A stretch of 64,000 nt of DNA from Bartonella bovis 91-4. GTDB lineage: Bacteria; Pseudomonadota; Alphaproteobacteria; Rhizobiales; Rhizobiaceae. Below, piece by piece: positions 31,268 to 41,090 of this stretch. The notes below the pieces were generated by a model. The model had not been told where the DNA came from and ran no database searches. It saw only the letters and a program-made list of their open reading frames with translations. Location: NCBI RefSeq assembly GCF_000384965.1, contig NZ_CM001844.1, positions 1,503,667 through 1,567,666 of the forward strand, in the 5' to 3' direction. Within the stretch, counting starts at the first letter, position 1. The number at the start of each line of letters is the position of its first letter. A program made the position numbers and the translations under genes.

Positions 31268-33106
31268 TTAGTAAACACGTTTTTTAGGCACAATGCGTTT
31301 TAAATCTATACCGCCATCTGCTTCAGATGTTAATGGATCCACGTGAACAGGCCGATAAGATAATGTTACTTTCCCATCTTTTGATAAATGTGAAAGTGTA
31401 TGGCGACGCCAATTCTTGTCATCACGCTCTGGATAATCTTCACGCGCATGCGCCCCACGGCTTTCTAAACGCGCAGCCGCAGAATAAACTGTCGTAATTG
31501 CATTTGCCATCAGATTCTCAAGCTCTAATGTTTCAACCAAATCAGAATTCCAAATCAACGAACGATCTGTCACTTTAAGATCAGAAAGTTCATTCCAGAG
31601 CTTACTTACTCGCTGACACCCCTGCTCTAAAGAATCTGCCGTACGGAATACTGCAGCATCTTCCTGCATAGTTCGTTGCATTTTTTCACGCAGCACCGCT
31701 GTTGGTGTATGCCCTTTAGCAAAGCGCAAACGATCAAAACGTGCCATAATTTCATCAACAGCCGTTTCATTAATCGCCGGAATCTCTGCATTGCGATCAA
31801 TCACCTTGCCTGCACGAATTGCAGCCGCACGCCCAAATACCACAAGATCAATTAATGAATTGGAACCCAAACGATTGGCACCATGAACAGATGCACACCC
31901 CGCTTCACCCACAGCCATTAAACCTGGTTGAACACAATCAGGCGAACCGGTTGTTGGATTTAAAACTTCCCCATAGTAATTGGTGGGAATACCGCCCATA
32001 TTATAATGAACCGTTGGTAAAACCGGGATAGGATCTTTTGTCACATCAACACCTGCAAAAATTCGCGCTGATTCAGAAATCCCCGGTAAACGCTCATGCA
32101 ATATAGCAGGATCAATATGATTGAGAACCAAATGAATATGATCCTTCTTTGCACCAACCCCACGTCCTTCACGAATTTCAAGCGTGATACAACGCGAAAC
32201 CAAATCACGTGAAGCTAAATCTTTAAAAGAAGGTGCATAACGCTCCATAAAGCGTTCACCTTCCGAATTGATCAAATAACCACCTTCTCCACGCGCTCCT
32301 TCTGTAATTAAACAGCCAGAACCATAAATACCTGTAGGATGAAATTGAACAAATTCCATATCCTGAAGCGGCAACCCAGCGCGTGCAATCATTCCACCGC
32401 CATCACCTGTACATGTATGGGCTGATGTAGCGGAAAAATAAGCACGTCCATAACCACCTGTTGCTAAAACAACCATTTTAGCAGAAAAACGGTGAATTGT
32501 ACCATCATCTAGATTCCACGCCACAACACCTGTACACACACCATCGGTCATGATCAAATCAAGCGCAAAATATTCAATAAAAAATTGCGCATTATGTTTT
32601 AAGCTTTGCCCATAAAGCGCATGCAAAATAGCATGCCCAGTACGATCAGCCGCAGCACAAGTGCGTTGAACTGGCGGCCCTTCTCCAAACTGCGTTGTAT
32701 GTCCACCAAAAGGCCGTTGGTAAATTTTACCCTCTTGTGTACGCGAAAAAGGGACCCCATAATGCTCTAATTCATAAACAGCAGCAGGAGCATTGCGCAC
32801 CAAATATTCCATCGCATCAGTGTCACCAAGCCAATCAGAGCCTTTCACTGTATCATATAAATGCCACTGCCAATTATCAGGCCCCATATTTGCAAGAGAC
32901 GCTGCAATACCGCCTTGCGCTGCAACTGTATGTGAACGAGTGGGAAAAACCTTTGTAATACATGCTGTTCTCAACCCCTGTTCAGCCATGCCAAGGGTTG
33001 CACGCAAACCCGAACCACCAGCGCCGATAACAACAACGTCAAATTTATGATCCACATAGTGATAAGGAGCATAACCCACTTTAGAGCCCAAAGACGATAC
33101 TGCCAT
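31268..33106 (-). CDS. sdhA: succinate dehydrogenase flavoprotein subunit
   Basis: SdhA oxidises succinate to fumarate with covalently bound FAD. The protein has the FAD motif [20 protein letters not shown] (about 23-42), the His of the covalent flavin link in [16 protein letters not shown], and the catalytic region with [12 protein letters not shown] chose ATG 33106 (612 residues, the family length), 5 nt after the sdhD stop; the longer frame to 33172 would overlap sdhD with an unrelated peptide. FAD attachment needs an SdhE or SdhAF4 type factor; an SdhAF4 gene is found at 52.0 kb. Confidence 0.95.
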   Translation of the reverse strand: MAVSSLGSKVGYAPYHYVDHKFDVVVIGAGGSGLRATLGMAEQGLRTACITKVFPTRSHTVAAQGGIAASLANMGPDNWQWHLYDTVKGSDWLGDTDAMEYLVRNAPAAVYELEHYGVPFSRTQEGKIYQRPFGGHTTQFGEGPPVQRTCAAADRTGHAILHALYGQSLKHNAQFFIEYFALDLIMTDGVCTGVVAWNLDDGTIHRFSAKMVVLATGGYGRAYFSATSAHTCTGDGGGMIARAGLPLQDMEFVQFHPTGIYGSGCLITEGARGEGGYLINSEGERFMERYAPSFKDLASRDLVSRCITLEIREGRGVGAKKDHIHLVLNHIDPAILHERLPGISESARIFAGVDVTKDPIPVLPTVHYNMGGIPTNYYGEVLNPTTGSPDCVQPGLMAVGEAGCASVHGANRLGSNSLIDLVVFGRAAAIRAGKVIDRNAEIPAINETAVDEIMARFDRLRFAKGHTPTAVLREKMQRTMQEDAAVFRTADSLEQGCQRVSKLWNELSDLKVTDRSLIWNSDLVETLELENLMANAITTVYSAAARLESRGAHAREDYPERDDKNWRRHTLSHLSKDGKVTLSYRPVHVDPLTSEADGGIDLKRIVPKKRVY

Positions 33107-33111
33107 GTTGG

Positions 33112-33498
33112 TTAAACTCCCAATACGATTTCTAAAAGAGCAAAAATAATGAAACCACCCAGAACACAACAAAACAAGGTGTTTAATACTAAAAATAATA
33201 TCCGCAAATTTCCATATGGAATATAATCTTCAATAACAACCTGCATTCCAAGTTTCATATAATAAAGGCTTGAAAAAGTCATCAACCCTATTAAAATCGC
33301 CACAACAGGATGCGAAAGTCGTGCGTAAATAACACCATACTCCTCCCCCACAAGTGAAACGATAAGAATAATAAAAAATATCCAAAGTAGCACACTGGTG
33401 AAACTTGTTAGATTTTCTAGCCAAAAATGCTCTGTTCCCTCATGCGCACTTCCCAAACCGCGCACTTTCCCAAATTCTGTTCGAAAATCTTTTTTCAT
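33112..33498 (-). CDS. sdhD: succinate dehydrogenase membrane anchor subunit
   Basis: One of the two membrane anchors of complex II, which hold heme b and the quinone site. The 128-residue protein has three predicted helices after a soluble start with [17 protein letters not shown]; the last helix ends at the C-terminus. ATG 33498 has GGAG 6 nt upstream; the ATG at 33510 lies inside that ribosome site region and is less likely. It sits between sdhC (18-nt gap) and sdhA. Confidence 0.9.
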   Translation of the reverse strand: MKKDFRTEFGKVRGLGSAHEGTEHFWLENLTSFTSVLLWIFFIILIVSLVGEEYGVIYARLSHPVVAILIGLMTFSSLYYMKLGMQVVIEDYIPYGNLRILFLVLNTLFCCVLGGFIIFALLEIVLGV

Positions 33499-33516
33499 AC
33501 CTCTCTCCATCCCCTA

Positions 33517-33918
33517 TCAAGACAACCCGTACCCAATAACCCAAATTGCACACGTTACAATAAGGGTAATAAAAACAGTTGCCCAAGCAGTCGCAGTGGC
33601 TTTTTCTTTGGCTAAAAGACAAGGCTTTATGTTCCAAACAAGATGGCGAATACAACCAACCATGTGATGAACCCCCGCAAGCGTAAAAAGAAATAAAATA
33701 CACAGCCCCGGGAAAGATCCATAAATCCTATTAATCGTTTTAAATGTGTCACCCCCGCAAGCAATTGATCCCAACCAAATGGCGAAGCATATCATTCCAA
33801 AATAAAGGACTACACCAGTGATACGATGCGCAATTGACATCGCCATAGTAATCGACCAACGATAAATACTCAAATGGGGAGAATAAGGGCGATCTTTTAT
33901 CCTAGATGTCTCTATCAT
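33517..33918 (-). CDS. sdhC: succinate dehydrogenase cytochrome b556 subunit
   Basis: The heme-binding anchor of complex II. The 133-residue protein has the family signature: RPYSPHLSIYRW at the N-terminus, SIAHRITGVVLYFGM in helix 1, and HHMVGCIRHLVWN in helix 2, which holds the heme-ligand histidine. Three helices are predicted. It is the first gene of sdhCDAB; the ATG at 33918 is 10 nt after an AGGTC-type weak ribosome site. The promoter should lie in the long gap upstream. Confidence 0.94.
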   Translation of the reverse strand: MIETSRIKDRPYSPHLSIYRWSITMAMSIAHRITGVVLYFGMICFAIWLGSIACGGDTFKTINRIYGSFPGLCILFLFTLAGVHHMVGCIRHLVWNIKPCLLAKEKATATAWATVFITLIVTCAIWVIGYGLS

Positions 33919-34333
33919 AAAAACTCTGACCTGACTTTCATTGCAACTTCATCACAACAAGAAAACTCGTATAAAATGATCAAGCGCATTCCAATTTTGA
34001 TACCTAAAGGCGCACATTACAGGTCGGTTATCTCAAATAACGGATTAAAGGTCGCGCATAAAAAAAACCGATTAGTCTATAGCGCTAAACTATAAAGCTT
34101 GCTTTGTTTAGTACAATTTTATCTTCACGTCAAAGGCTTAAACATTGTTTTTTCAACGCAAACATGTATTTTTTTCAAACGTATTCAAATCCTGCCATTA
34201 AATAGTAGTGAAATACTTCACAAATAGCTACACTTTAAATCATTAGCTATAATTCAAATTATTATGAATAAAAACGAATTATCGCCCTGCTTGCCAGAGA
34301 ACTTTCAAATTATTCTCAACACACAATAAAACT

Positions 34334-34368
34334 TCTCTTATCAAGAACACACCACCCTTTTTAAGAGA
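34334..34368 (-). terminator. possible terminator hairpin after the 67-codon frame
   Basis: Seven-base arms TCTCTTA (read on the - strand) and TAAGAGA with a 21-nt loop begin directly after the TGA at 34369-34371 and are followed by AGTTTTATT. The stem is A/T-rich and the loop long, so the call is weak. Confidence 0.25.
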
Positions 34369-34572
34369 TCAATAGATTGAATACCCAAATCCACACATAC
34401 CAAATTTAACTTCAATAACCCAGTTACAGCTTTTGCTTACACTTGTTCCTTCATAAAAACCGCATTTCCTCCATAAAAATCTGAGATATTCATCTATAGC
34501 AAAAATCATTGGAACAATTTTATTCACATAACCAATGAGTATCATCCTTACAACTTCCTCCAATGCGCCCAT
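34369..34572 (-). CDS. possible small protein of unknown function
   Basis: A 67-codon open frame starting with ATG at 34572. The predicted peptide has a hydrophobic middle (MILIGYVNKIVPMIFAI) and several cysteines and aromatic residues in its second half. I do not recognise it, and the ribosome site is weak (CTTTAG). What supports it is a hairpin directly after its TGA: TCTCTTA and TAAGAGA pair across 34334-34368 on the - strand and are followed by a T-rich run, as in a terminator. It may equally be chance in an A+T-rich gap. Confidence 0.25.
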   Translation of the reverse strand: MGALEEVVRMILIGYVNKIVPMIFAIDEYLRFLWRKCGFYEGTSVSKSCNWVIEVKFGMCGFGYSIY

Positions 34573-34904
34573 TTTCTAAAGAACATATTGATTTCTTGAC
34601 AGTTTTTTGCAGCAAACAATCCATTACAAAAAATATTATTAAAGTGAACCACCACAAACATTTTTTAAGATCAGAATAAATCAACTCAAATATAAAACAA
34701 CAAATCAGCTAGCGTTTTTCCAAAAGCTTGTAGAAATTTGTCATTTTATAAACAAAATATCACAAAAAAATTTCCCATTTTTCAATGAGAAACAAAATGA
34801 TTCTCTAAAATCCTATCACCAAGTATCTCCATAAGATTGCTTTTAACTCTTTAAAAATTCCTTATAAAAAAAGTTTTTTAAAGCGCAATTATCCCCCACA
34901 AAAC

Positions 34905-34935
34905 AAAAAAGCGGCATAAAAGCCGCCTTTTTCTT
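34905..34935 (-). terminator. intrinsic terminator downstream of rplS
   Basis: On the - strand the arms GCGGC (34926-34922) and GCCGC (34915-34911), extended by flanking A/T pairs, enclose a 6-nt loop and are followed by TTTTTTG. It lies about 20 nt after the rplS stop codon and is the clearest intrinsic terminator in the window. Confidence 0.8.
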
Positions 34936-34953
34936 AAACTTTAAAGAAATATT

Positions 34954-35391
34954 TTATTCAGCAATCTTATCTTCAACTTTTTCTGCAATGACTGCTTTTT
35001 CTCCTCCCCCAGAAACCTTACCACTCTTACGGTAATCTTTCTTTTCAGCAATACGTGCAGCCTTTCCTCTTAAAGCGCGAAGGTAATAAAGCTTTGCACG
35101 GCGAACTTTACCTCGGCGAACAACCTCAACACCCTCAACCAAAGGAGAATACATTGGAAACACACGCTCAACACCTTCACCATAAGAAATTTTGCGCACT
35201 GTAAAATTCTCATTCAAACCACCGCCAGAACGTGCAATGCAAATTCCTTCATAAGCCTGAACACGTGTGCGTGTACCTTCTGTGACACGTACCGAAACGC
35301 GCAACGTATCTCCCACCTGAAATTCTGGGAACTGGCGTTTTTCTTCAATTTTTGCGCATTGTTCAGCTTCAAGCTGCGCTATAATATTCAT
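34954..35391 (-). CDS. rplS: 50S ribosomal protein L19
   Basis: L19 lies at the interface between the ribosomal subunits. The core is complete ([20 protein letters not shown], the [15 protein letters not shown] segment, and the RRAKLYYLR motif). After residue 115 the protein has a C-terminal tail of about 30 Lys/Glu/Ala/Gly-rich residues that is longer than in E. coli L19 and is common in Rhizobiales. ATG 35391 has AAGGA 8 nt upstream; the ATG at 35400 has no usable spacing. It follows trmD after about 230 nt and ends at a clear terminator. Confidence 0.95.
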   Translation of the reverse strand: MNIIAQLEAEQCAKIEEKRQFPEFQVGDTLRVSVRVTEGTRTRVQAYEGICIARSGGGLNENFTVRKISYGEGVERVFPMYSPLVEGVEVVRRGKVRRAKLYYLRALRGKAARIAEKKDYRKSGKVSGGGEKAVIAEKVEDKIAE

Positions 35392-35627
35392 TTCTTTCAT
35401 CCTTCATGTTCTTTTCGAACAGTCAGAGCGTTCAACTCTTGTTAAAAACGCCCCTTCATACAGAAAAGATATTCTTTAGGCTATCCTTTAAACAGATGAG
35501 CTCTGCTTTAAACAAGAGCGAATACACTATTTTCTTTTAGAATTTCTTTCTTTTAAATCTATAGAGAACTCTTTTCAAAAAACTCTCTTAAAAATGCGTT
35601 GTGCAATACACCATCTTTAAAGATGAA

Positions 35628-36326
35628 TCAAGCTTTTCGAAGATTTTTGGTATAAAGAGCATAAAGGTCAGGTCGACGTTGACGTGTTAATAATTCAGCC
35701 TGCTCTTGACGCCAATCTGCAATAGCTTTGTGGTGACCTGATGTCAATACCATTGGAATAGTGAGCCCTTCAAAAATTGAAGGACGTGTATAATGGGGAT
35801 ACTCAAGCAAATTATTCTCAAAACTTTCACATTCTCCAGAAGCTTGATTACCCATAACACCGGGTAAAAGCCGCACAATTGCATCCATAAGAACCAATGC
35901 AGCCACTTCTCCACCTGAAAGAATATAATCACCAATTGAAATTTCTTCTAATTTTCGTGCTTTTATTACGCGTTCATCAACCCCTTCAAAACGACCACAT
36001 ACTAATATCACACCTAAACCACAAGCCAAAGAACGAGCGTAATTTTGGTTAAAAGGGCGTCCACGTGGACTCAACAAAAATCTTGGCAAATCACGGGGGC
36101 AACTATCAATTGCAGCAGCTAACACATCTGCCCGCATCACCATACCAGCACCACCACCAGCCGGTGTATCATCAACACTGTGGTGTTTATCGAAAGCAAA
36201 ATCCCTAATCTGTACTGTATTGAGCGACCATATCCCTCGCGCTAAAGCCTGCCCTGCTAAAGAATAACCCAATAACCCTGGAAACATCTCAGGATAAAGT
36301 GTTAAAATATGTGCTTGAAATCCCAT
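35628..36326 (-). CDS. trmD: tRNA (guanine37-N1)-methyltransferase
   Basis: TrmD methylates G37 next to the anticodon and so prevents +1 frameshifting. The 232-residue protein has the SPOUT knot motifs: [22 protein letters not shown] and [21 protein letters not shown], and the C-terminal domain that binds the tRNA. All are intact. It lies between rimM (56 nt upstream) and rplS, the normal order for this group. Confidence 0.95.
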   Translation of the reverse strand: MGFQAHILTLYPEMFPGLLGYSLAGQALARGIWSLNTVQIRDFAFDKHHSVDDTPAGGGAGMVMRADVLAAAIDSCPRDLPRFLLSPRGRPFNQNYARSLACGLGVILVCGRFEGVDERVIKARKLEEISIGDYILSGGEVAALVLMDAIVRLLPGVMGNQASGECESFENNLLEYPHYTRPSIFEGLTIPMVLTSGHHKAIADWRQEQAELLTRQRRPDLYALYTKNLRKA

Positions 36327-36382
36327 GTTTACTTCCTCATCCCACTCTCTTTGTTCACCCCCTTTGTTTTATTCTTCTTCTT

Positions 36383-36910
36383 TCACGCAACTAAACCAGC
36401 TGCCATTGGGTTGACAATAATAAAACCAGAAGCAACACAAATTTCCGGTACAGCCGCCTTGTTAAATGGAATGAGCACTTTTTTGCCACTATCTAAATGG
36501 ATTTCAAGTAAATCACCAGCACCAAAATTAAAAAAACCGCTTACTTCACCAAGAAGCTTGCTTGCATCATCATAAACGCAAAGCCCAATCAAATCGATTT
36601 GATAAAATTCATCCTCAGCTAAATCATCAAGCAATTGATCCCGCTTAATATAAAGGTTGATTCCCTTTAAAGCTTCAGCAGTACTTCTTTCTTCCACCCC
36701 TTTAAAACGCACAATTGCATCGCTTTTTTGTACCCGAAATGTTATAATTTCATAACAGCGCCCTCCTTCATCATAAAGGACACCATAAGTTTTTAAACGC
36801 TCGGGCTCACCTCCTAGCACCTTAACCCAAACCTCTCCCCTAATTCCATGGGCTGCACCAATAACGGCAAAACAAATTACCTTTTTAAGTTTTTTTCTCT
36901 CTTGTTTCAT
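36383..36910 (-). CDS. rimM: 16S rRNA processing protein RimM
   Basis: RimM binds ribosomal protein S19 and helps mature the 30S head. The 175-residue protein shows the N-terminal RimM barrel with AVIGAAHGIRGEVWVK (about 14-29) and the C-terminal PRC-barrel-like part with EDEFYQIDLIGLCVYDD and later VLIPFNKAAVPE. In most Rhizobiales rpsP lies immediately upstream; here rpsP is 15 kb away on the same strand, and rimM starts its own cluster. Confidence 0.92.
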   Translation of the reverse strand: MKQERKKLKKVICFAVIGAAHGIRGEVWVKVLGGEPERLKTYGVLYDEGGRCYEIITFRVQKSDAIVRFKGVEERSTAEALKGINLYIKRDQLLDDLAEDEFYQIDLIGLCVYDDASKLLGEVSGFFNFGAGDLLEIHLDSGKKVLIPFNKAAVPEICVASGFIIVNPMAAGLVA

Positions 36911-37042
36911 GTATAATGCTATCTCTTTTAAAAAGAAAGAATCATTATATACTTAATTATTGTCCATTAGAGCTTGTTGCCATACAAAAATCCTATAAAA
37001 GCGTATTTTGTGGCATATAGTGAATGAAAAAGGAGAAGTCTG

Positions 37043-37879
37043 ATGGCGAATATTATGCTTTTTTACAAAAATGTTACTCCAATCAACAAGACCTTTCACA
37101 GAAGTCTTAAATTTAATCCCTCACAAGATATGTCTTTTGCAAAAGACACTCATTGGGTTCCCCTAGCAAGTGATGAATATTTTCAAGCCGCTCTAGACTA
37201 TCCTATCTTGTTTATGAGTGCAGAAGATGAGCAAAAAAAACGCCACTACACATCCATTGCTCTAGTCGGCCTTTCTAATGATGTCAATAATTACATCACT
37301 GCTGATAAAAGTTGGCAACGTGACACTTATATTCCCGCTTTTATTCGTCGTTATCCTTTTGTTCTTGCGCAAATACAAGATCAAAAAGAGCTTTCTGTTT
37401 GTTTTGATCAACAATCAGGTATGTTTAATGACGTTACAGGCATAGAACTTTTCAATTCCGATGGATCTATTTCTCCCTTCATGGAAGAGCGTATCAATTT
37501 CCTCGAGCACTTTAAAATCGGTATGGAAAGAACCGCTGAATTCATTGATACCCTTGTTAAGATGGAGCTTCTTTGTCAAAAGTCAATTAATGTTAAAAAT
37601 GACAAAGGTCTTTCAGCTCAATTAGAAGACTTCTGGATTGTTGATGAAGAAAAACTCCATAAATTACCCGCTCATCAGCTTGCTAAATTGCATAAAAACG
37701 GCTTTTTAGGGCGAATTTTTGCGCATCTTCTATCAATGAATAACCTTCTAAAGGTGCTCTCTTTAAAAGGTGCAAGTCAAGCAGCCAATTCTGTGGAACA
37801 GAAAGAAAAAACAAACGGACAGGCTAGTGAAAAGGCCCGCCTTGAAAAACCTAAAAAGGAAAAAAACACCCTTAACTAG
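37043..37879 (+). CDS. SapC-family protein
   Basis: The family is named after SapC of Campylobacter S-layer loci, but its function in Alphaproteobacteria is not known. The 278-residue protein matches in its layout: WVPLASDEYFQAALDYPILFM (about 32-52), IPAFIRRYPFVLA, and FLEHFKIGMERTAEFIDTLVKM in the middle. The C-terminal 40 residues are Lys/Glu-rich and poorly conserved. No signal peptide is seen. ATG 37043 has AGGAG at about 8 nt. xerC starts 2 nt after its stop, so the two are probably co-transcribed. Confidence 0.8.
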   Translation: MANIMLFYKNVTPINKTFHRSLKFNPSQDMSFAKDTHWVPLASDEYFQAALDYPILFMSAEDEQKKRHYTSIALVGLSNDVNNYITADKSWQRDTYIPAFIRRYPFVLAQIQDQKELSVCFDQQSGMFNDVTGIELFNSDGSISPFMEERINFLEHFKIGMERTAEFIDTLVKMELLCQKSINVKNDKGLSAQLEDFWIVDEEKLHKLPAHQLAKLHKNGFLGRIFAHLLSMNNLLKVLSLKGASQAANSVEQKEKTNGQASEKARLEKPKKEKNTLN

Positions 37880-37881
37880 GA

Positions 37882-38880
37882 ATGTCTCCTAATAATAATA
37901 ACAAAAAAGGCCAAAATGCTCCTCTGATCCCAGCGGAGCAGGGTCTTTTAGTTGCAAGAAAAAAATGGCTGGAGGCTCTTGTAAAAACACGTCGTATGGC
38001 TACACGAACAAAAGAGGCTTATGAACGTGATACCCGGCAGTTTTTGATTTTTTTATGTCATCACCTCGGACATGAAGTAACTTGCAAAGACCTTACTGAT
38101 TTGTGTGTAGCTGATTTACGCGCCTATTTGGCTTATCGTCGTACATTAAAAATAAGTGCGCGTTCCTTAAGCCGAAATATAGCAAGTTTGCGTTCTTTTT
38201 TTAATTACTTATCACGTGAAGGAATCGTTGATACCCTGGCTGCTAAACTTATTCGCACACCAAAACATCCAAAGCTTTTGCCTAAGCCTTTGAGCGTACA
38301 AGCAGCACTGCATATAGTCAAACCAGAAAATCAACAAGCAGATGAGCCATGGATTATTGCCCGTAATGTTGCCGTTTTAGCACTCCTTTATGGCTGTGGA
38401 ATGCGTATATCTGAAGCTTTAGCACTTACACCAGAACAATTTTCTGATCCAGAGATAACAAGCCTATCTGTAATCGGAAAAGGGGGTAAGGCGCGTCTAG
38501 TTCCATTGATTAAAACCGTTCATGAAATGGTAGAGACTTATCTTAAATGCTGCCCTTACCCTTTAGCGAGCACTCAACCAATGTTTCGTGGCACTCGAGG
38601 CGGTCCTTTACAGGCGGCTATTATTCAACGCCTTGTTCAAAACTTGCGTGCTCGTCTTGGTTTACCAGAAACAACTACACCGCATGCACTGCGTCATTCT
38701 TTTGCAACCCATCTTTTATCACGTGGAGGGGATTTGCGTACCATTCAGGAATTACTTGGCCATGCCTGTTTATCAACAACACAGGTTTACACCCATATTG
38801 ATACAGACCGCTTATTAGAAGTTTATCAAAAAACACATCCTCGTGCTTCAAAAGTTATTGAATCGAAAAAAATATCTTAA
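37882..38880 (+). CDS. xerC: tyrosine recombinase XerC
   Basis: XerC acts with XerD at dif to resolve chromosome dimers. The 332-residue protein has the N-terminal SAM-like core-binding domain (about 25-125) and all catalytic residues: Arg175 in GCGMRISEAL, the beta-hairpin lysines (GKGGKARLVPL), His268/Arg271 (HALRHSF), His294 and Tyr303 in the LLGHACLSTTQVYTHI block. The C-terminus (VYQKTHPRA) fits XerC better than XerD. It directly follows the SapC-like gene. Its end overlaps convergent bolA by 4 nt. The chromosomal position and intact motifs argue for a housekeeping Xer protein and not a phage integrase. Confidence 0.87.
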   Translation: MSPNNNNKKGQNAPLIPAEQGLLVARKKWLEALVKTRRMATRTKEAYERDTRQFLIFLCHHLGHEVTCKDLTDLCVADLRAYLAYRRTLKISARSLSRNIASLRSFFNYLSREGIVDTLAAKLIRTPKHPKLLPKPLSVQAALHIVKPENQQADEPWIIARNVAVLALLYGCGMRISEALALTPEQFSDPEITSLSVIGKGGKARLVPLIKTVHEMVETYLKCCPYPLASTQPMFRGTRGGPLQAAIIQRLVQNLRARLGLPETTTPHALRHSFATHLLSRGGDLRTIQELLGHACLSTTQVYTHIDTDRLLEVYQKTHPRASKVIESKKIS

Positions 38881-39155
38881 ACAGCTTCAACCTCAAGAGC
38901 CAAAGCGTGAATATGTGTTTCTAATTCTTGTTGTAAAACTTTATAAATCGCCCGGTGTCTCTCTACCCGCGACGTGCCTGAAAAAAAAGAAGAGAGAATT
39001 TTTACCCGAAAATGTGTTTCCCCGTGGCTATCAAAAACACCACCTTTATGACGGTGCCCTGCATGAAGACTGCTTTCATTAATCACTTCAAGTTTCTGCG
39101 GACAAAAAGCATCACGAAGCTTTGTTTCGATGACTGTTTGAATCGTAGTAGACAT
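38877..39155 (-). CDS. bolA: BolA family protein
   Basis: BolA proteins work with monothiol glutaredoxins in iron-sulfur and iron-regulated control, and some bind DNA. The 92-residue protein has the BolA fold: an N-terminal helix (QTVIETKLRDAF), the conserved VINESSLHAGHRH with the histidine cluster, SHGETHFRVKILSSFFSG, and the last helix RVERHRAIYKVLQQEL. ATG 39155 is preferred over GTG 39173. It overlaps the end of xerC on the other strand and is divergent from the J-domain gene, 125 bp away. Confidence 0.9.
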   Translation of the reverse strand: MSTTIQTVIETKLRDAFCPQKLEVINESSLHAGHRHKGGVFDSHGETHFRVKILSSFFSGTSRVERHRAIYKVLQQELETHIHALALEVEAV

Positions 39156-39279
39156 TTTTTCTTTACTCTCCACTAAAATGGATAGTGTAATTAGCCATCT
39201 TAGACACTACATTAAGTATGAAAATAAATTTTCAAAGTCAATCCTTGTCAAACATACCGATTTTGCATAAACCAAAAAC

Positions 39280-39900
39280 ATGGCTACAACATCTAAATTA
39301 TTTGATTCAATTCGTATCAGCTCCAATAAAAGAAAACAAGGTGAGTCACAAGCTCAACAGTGTCAATGGGAGGGGTGTGAAAAAACGGGGGTGCACAAAG
39401 CGCCAGCAGGCCGTAACCGTGAAGGGCAATATTTTTATTTTTGCCTTGATCATGTACGTGCTTACAATAAAGATTTTAATTATTTCTCAGGCCTTAGTGA
39501 TAAAGATATCGCTAATTTTCAAAAAGACGCCCTTACAGGGCACCGCCCTACGTGGTCTGCTGGGCTAAGCAATAGTACATCCAAAAAAACATCCCCTCAT
39601 TATGCAACGATTCGCTCTGGAACAGCAGCTTATCAAAACCGTATGCGTGATCCTTTTTCATTTTTCACCAAACGTTACTCAGCCAATACGACCTCGCGAA
39701 AATTAAAACCTTTAGAAGCCAAAGCTTTTGATACTTTAGGGTTACAAGCAAATGCTTCAGCTGAGGATATTAAAACAAAATATAAAGAGCTGGTCAAAAA
39801 ACATCATCCTGATGCCAATGGTGGTAACCGTTCTTCAGAAGAACGTTTCCGCGATGTTTTACATGCCTATAATTTACTTAAAAAATCTGGCTTGTGCTAA
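39280..39900 (+). CDS. J-domain protein with N-terminal Cys/His cluster
   Basis: A DnaJ-domain co-chaperone of the type found next to cobS in Rhizobiales. The J domain is C-terminal (about 145-206) with the HPD motif at about 176-178, which stimulates DnaK-type ATPases. The N-terminal half has Cys28, Cys33, His39, Cys55 and His58 (CQWEGC and FCLDHV), spaced like a small zinc site. There is no Gly/Phe region or classical DnaJ zinc finger, so this is a specialised co-chaperone. It is followed after 200 bp by cobS. A client cannot be read from the sequence; CobS/CobT are plausible on position alone. Confidence 0.83.
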   Translation: MATTSKLFDSIRISSNKRKQGESQAQQCQWEGCEKTGVHKAPAGRNREGQYFYFCLDHVRAYNKDFNYFSGLSDKDIANFQKDALTGHRPTWSAGLSNSTSKKTSPHYATIRSGTAAYQNRMRDPFSFFTKRYSANTTSRKLKPLEAKAFDTLGLQANASAEDIKTKYKELVKKHHPDANGGNRSSEERFRDVLHAYNLLKKSGLC

Positions 39901-39904
39901 AGGG

Positions 39905-39929
39905 GGATCATCTGTTTTTTAAGTGATCC
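39905..39929 (+). terminator. possible terminator hairpin after the J-domain gene
   Basis: GGATCA at 39905-39910 pairs with TGATCC at 39924-39929 and is followed by TATTTTAG. The run of T is interrupted, so it may be a weak terminator or only a hairpin between the J-domain gene and cobS. Confidence 0.4.
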
Positions 39930-40100
39930 TATTTTAGTGTAAACTGTTCTTTTTGTCTAAAAACATCATGAAATATTAAAGCGGACAGATCTCCTTAATC
40001 CCCTCAGTTCCCCTTTTTACAGAGCATTGCATAAGTAACTGATGTCTTGTATTGTTTTTCAACTCAAATAATAAAGAATGGATATCCTTCCAGGAAAACA

Positions 40101-41072
40101 ATGACAAAAACAAATTATGCCATCGACATTCCCGATATCACAGTCTGCGCTCACGATATATTCCATATTGACACAGATATGAAAATACCCGCTTTTAGTG
40201 CAAAAAGCCTATATGTTCCTGACTTAGATCCCGATTATCTTTTTGACAAGCAAACAACTTTAGCCATTTTAGCAGGTTTTGTTTTTAATCGTCGTGTTAT
40301 GATTTCTGGCTATCATGGTACTGGTAAATCAACACATATTGAACAAGTTGCCGCACGCCTTAACTGGCCTTGTATTCGAATTAACCTTGACAGTCACATC
40401 AGTCGCATTGATCTTGTCGGAAAAGATGCTATCGTTTTGAAAGATGGTCTACAAATTACTGAATTTAAAGATGGCATTCTGCCCTGGGCTTATCAAAATA
40501 ACATCGCTCTTGTCTTTGATGAATATGATGCAGGCAGGCCTGATGTTATGTTTGTCATTCAACGGGTACTTGAAGCCTCTGGACGATTGAGCTTACTTGA
40601 TCAAAGCCGCATTATCACCCCTCATCCAGCATTTCGTCTTTTTGCGACTGCAAATACTATTGGTCTTGGCGATACAACAGGGCTTTATCACGGCACACAA
40701 CAAATTAACCAAGCTCAAATGGACCGATGGTCTATTGTGGCGATATTAAATTATTTACCCCATGACAATGAAGTCAATATCGTTTGCTCGAAAGTTAAAT
40801 ATTTCCAAACACCTCAAAGAAAAAAAACAGTTTCACAAATGGTGCATGTAGCCAACATGGTACGCCAAGCCTTTATCAATGGTGATCTTTCAACAGTTAT
40901 GAGCCCACGCACTGTAATCACTTGGGCAGAAAATACCGAAATTTTTCAAAATGTTGACTTTGCTTTTTACTTAACCTTTCTCAATAAATGTGATGAACTC
41001 GAACACGCAATTGTTGCAGAATTTTACCAACGTGCTTTTGGAAAAGAGCTTACCAAATCACTCAATTTATAA
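40101..41072 (+). CDS. cobS: CobS, AAA+ subunit of aerobic cobaltochelatase
   Basis: With CobT and CobN, CobS inserts cobalt into hydrogenobyrinate diamide in aerobic cobalamin synthesis; it is a MoxR-like AAA+ ATPase. The 323-residue protein has Walker A GYHGTGKS at about 70-77, Walker [11 protein letters not shown], and a sensor-type [11 protein letters not shown] block. I chose ATG 40101, with AGGA 6 nt upstream, over the longer frame from 40047. It is 18 nt ahead of cobT. CobN is not in the window, so the pair may have a role other than cobalt insertion. Confidence 0.9.
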   Translation: MTKTNYAIDIPDITVCAHDIFHIDTDMKIPAFSAKSLYVPDLDPDYLFDKQTTLAILAGFVFNRRVMISGYHGTGKSTHIEQVAARLNWPCIRINLDSHISRIDLVGKDAIVLKDGLQITEFKDGILPWAYQNNIALVFDEYDAGRPDVMFVIQRVLEASGRLSLLDQSRIITPHPAFRLFATANTIGLGDTTGLYHGTQQINQAQMDRWSIVAILNYLPHDNEVNIVCSKVKYFQTPQRKKTVSQMVHVANMVRQAFINGDLSTVMSPRTVITWAENTEIFQNVDFAFYLTFLNKCDELEHAIVAEFYQRAFGKELTKSLNL

Positions 41073-41090
41073 TGTCTAATCTTTAAGGGA

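Larger units (their letters stand above)
33919..34953. other. 1-kb gap between sdhC and rplS, largely non-coding
   Basis: The part next to sdhC (33919-34100) should hold the sdh promoter; a small dyad GTTAT-N5-ATAAC lies at 34027-34041, and TTGGAA / TACGAG at 17-bp spacing on the - strand is a weak promoter candidate. A possible 67-residue reading frame is at 34369-34572, and the rplS terminator is at the far end. The rest is very A+T-rich and shows no gene or RNA that I recognise. Confidence 0.5.

Noticed and set aside
33107-33172. N-terminal extension of SdhA by 22 residues
   Set aside because: It lies inside sdhD, contains Cys/Phe-rich sequence unlike SdhA, and the start at 33106 gives the family length.
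33874-34095. 73-codon open frame on + over the sdhC start
   Set aside because: It is antisense to the start of sdhC and has no ribosome site or recognisable domain; it covers the likely sdh promoter.
37882-38880. phage integrase marking an integrated element
   Set aside because: The protein has XerC length and C-terminus, no attachment-like repeats or phage genes flank it, and the neighbours are housekeeping genes.
39218-39568. 116-codon open frame on + overlapping the J-domain gene
   Set aside because: It is in another frame of a gene with clear J-domain and Cys/His motifs, so it is a shadow.
40047-40100. 18-residue N-terminal extension of CobS
   Set aside because: ATG 40101 has AGGA at good spacing and the extension shows no similarity to CobS proteins.
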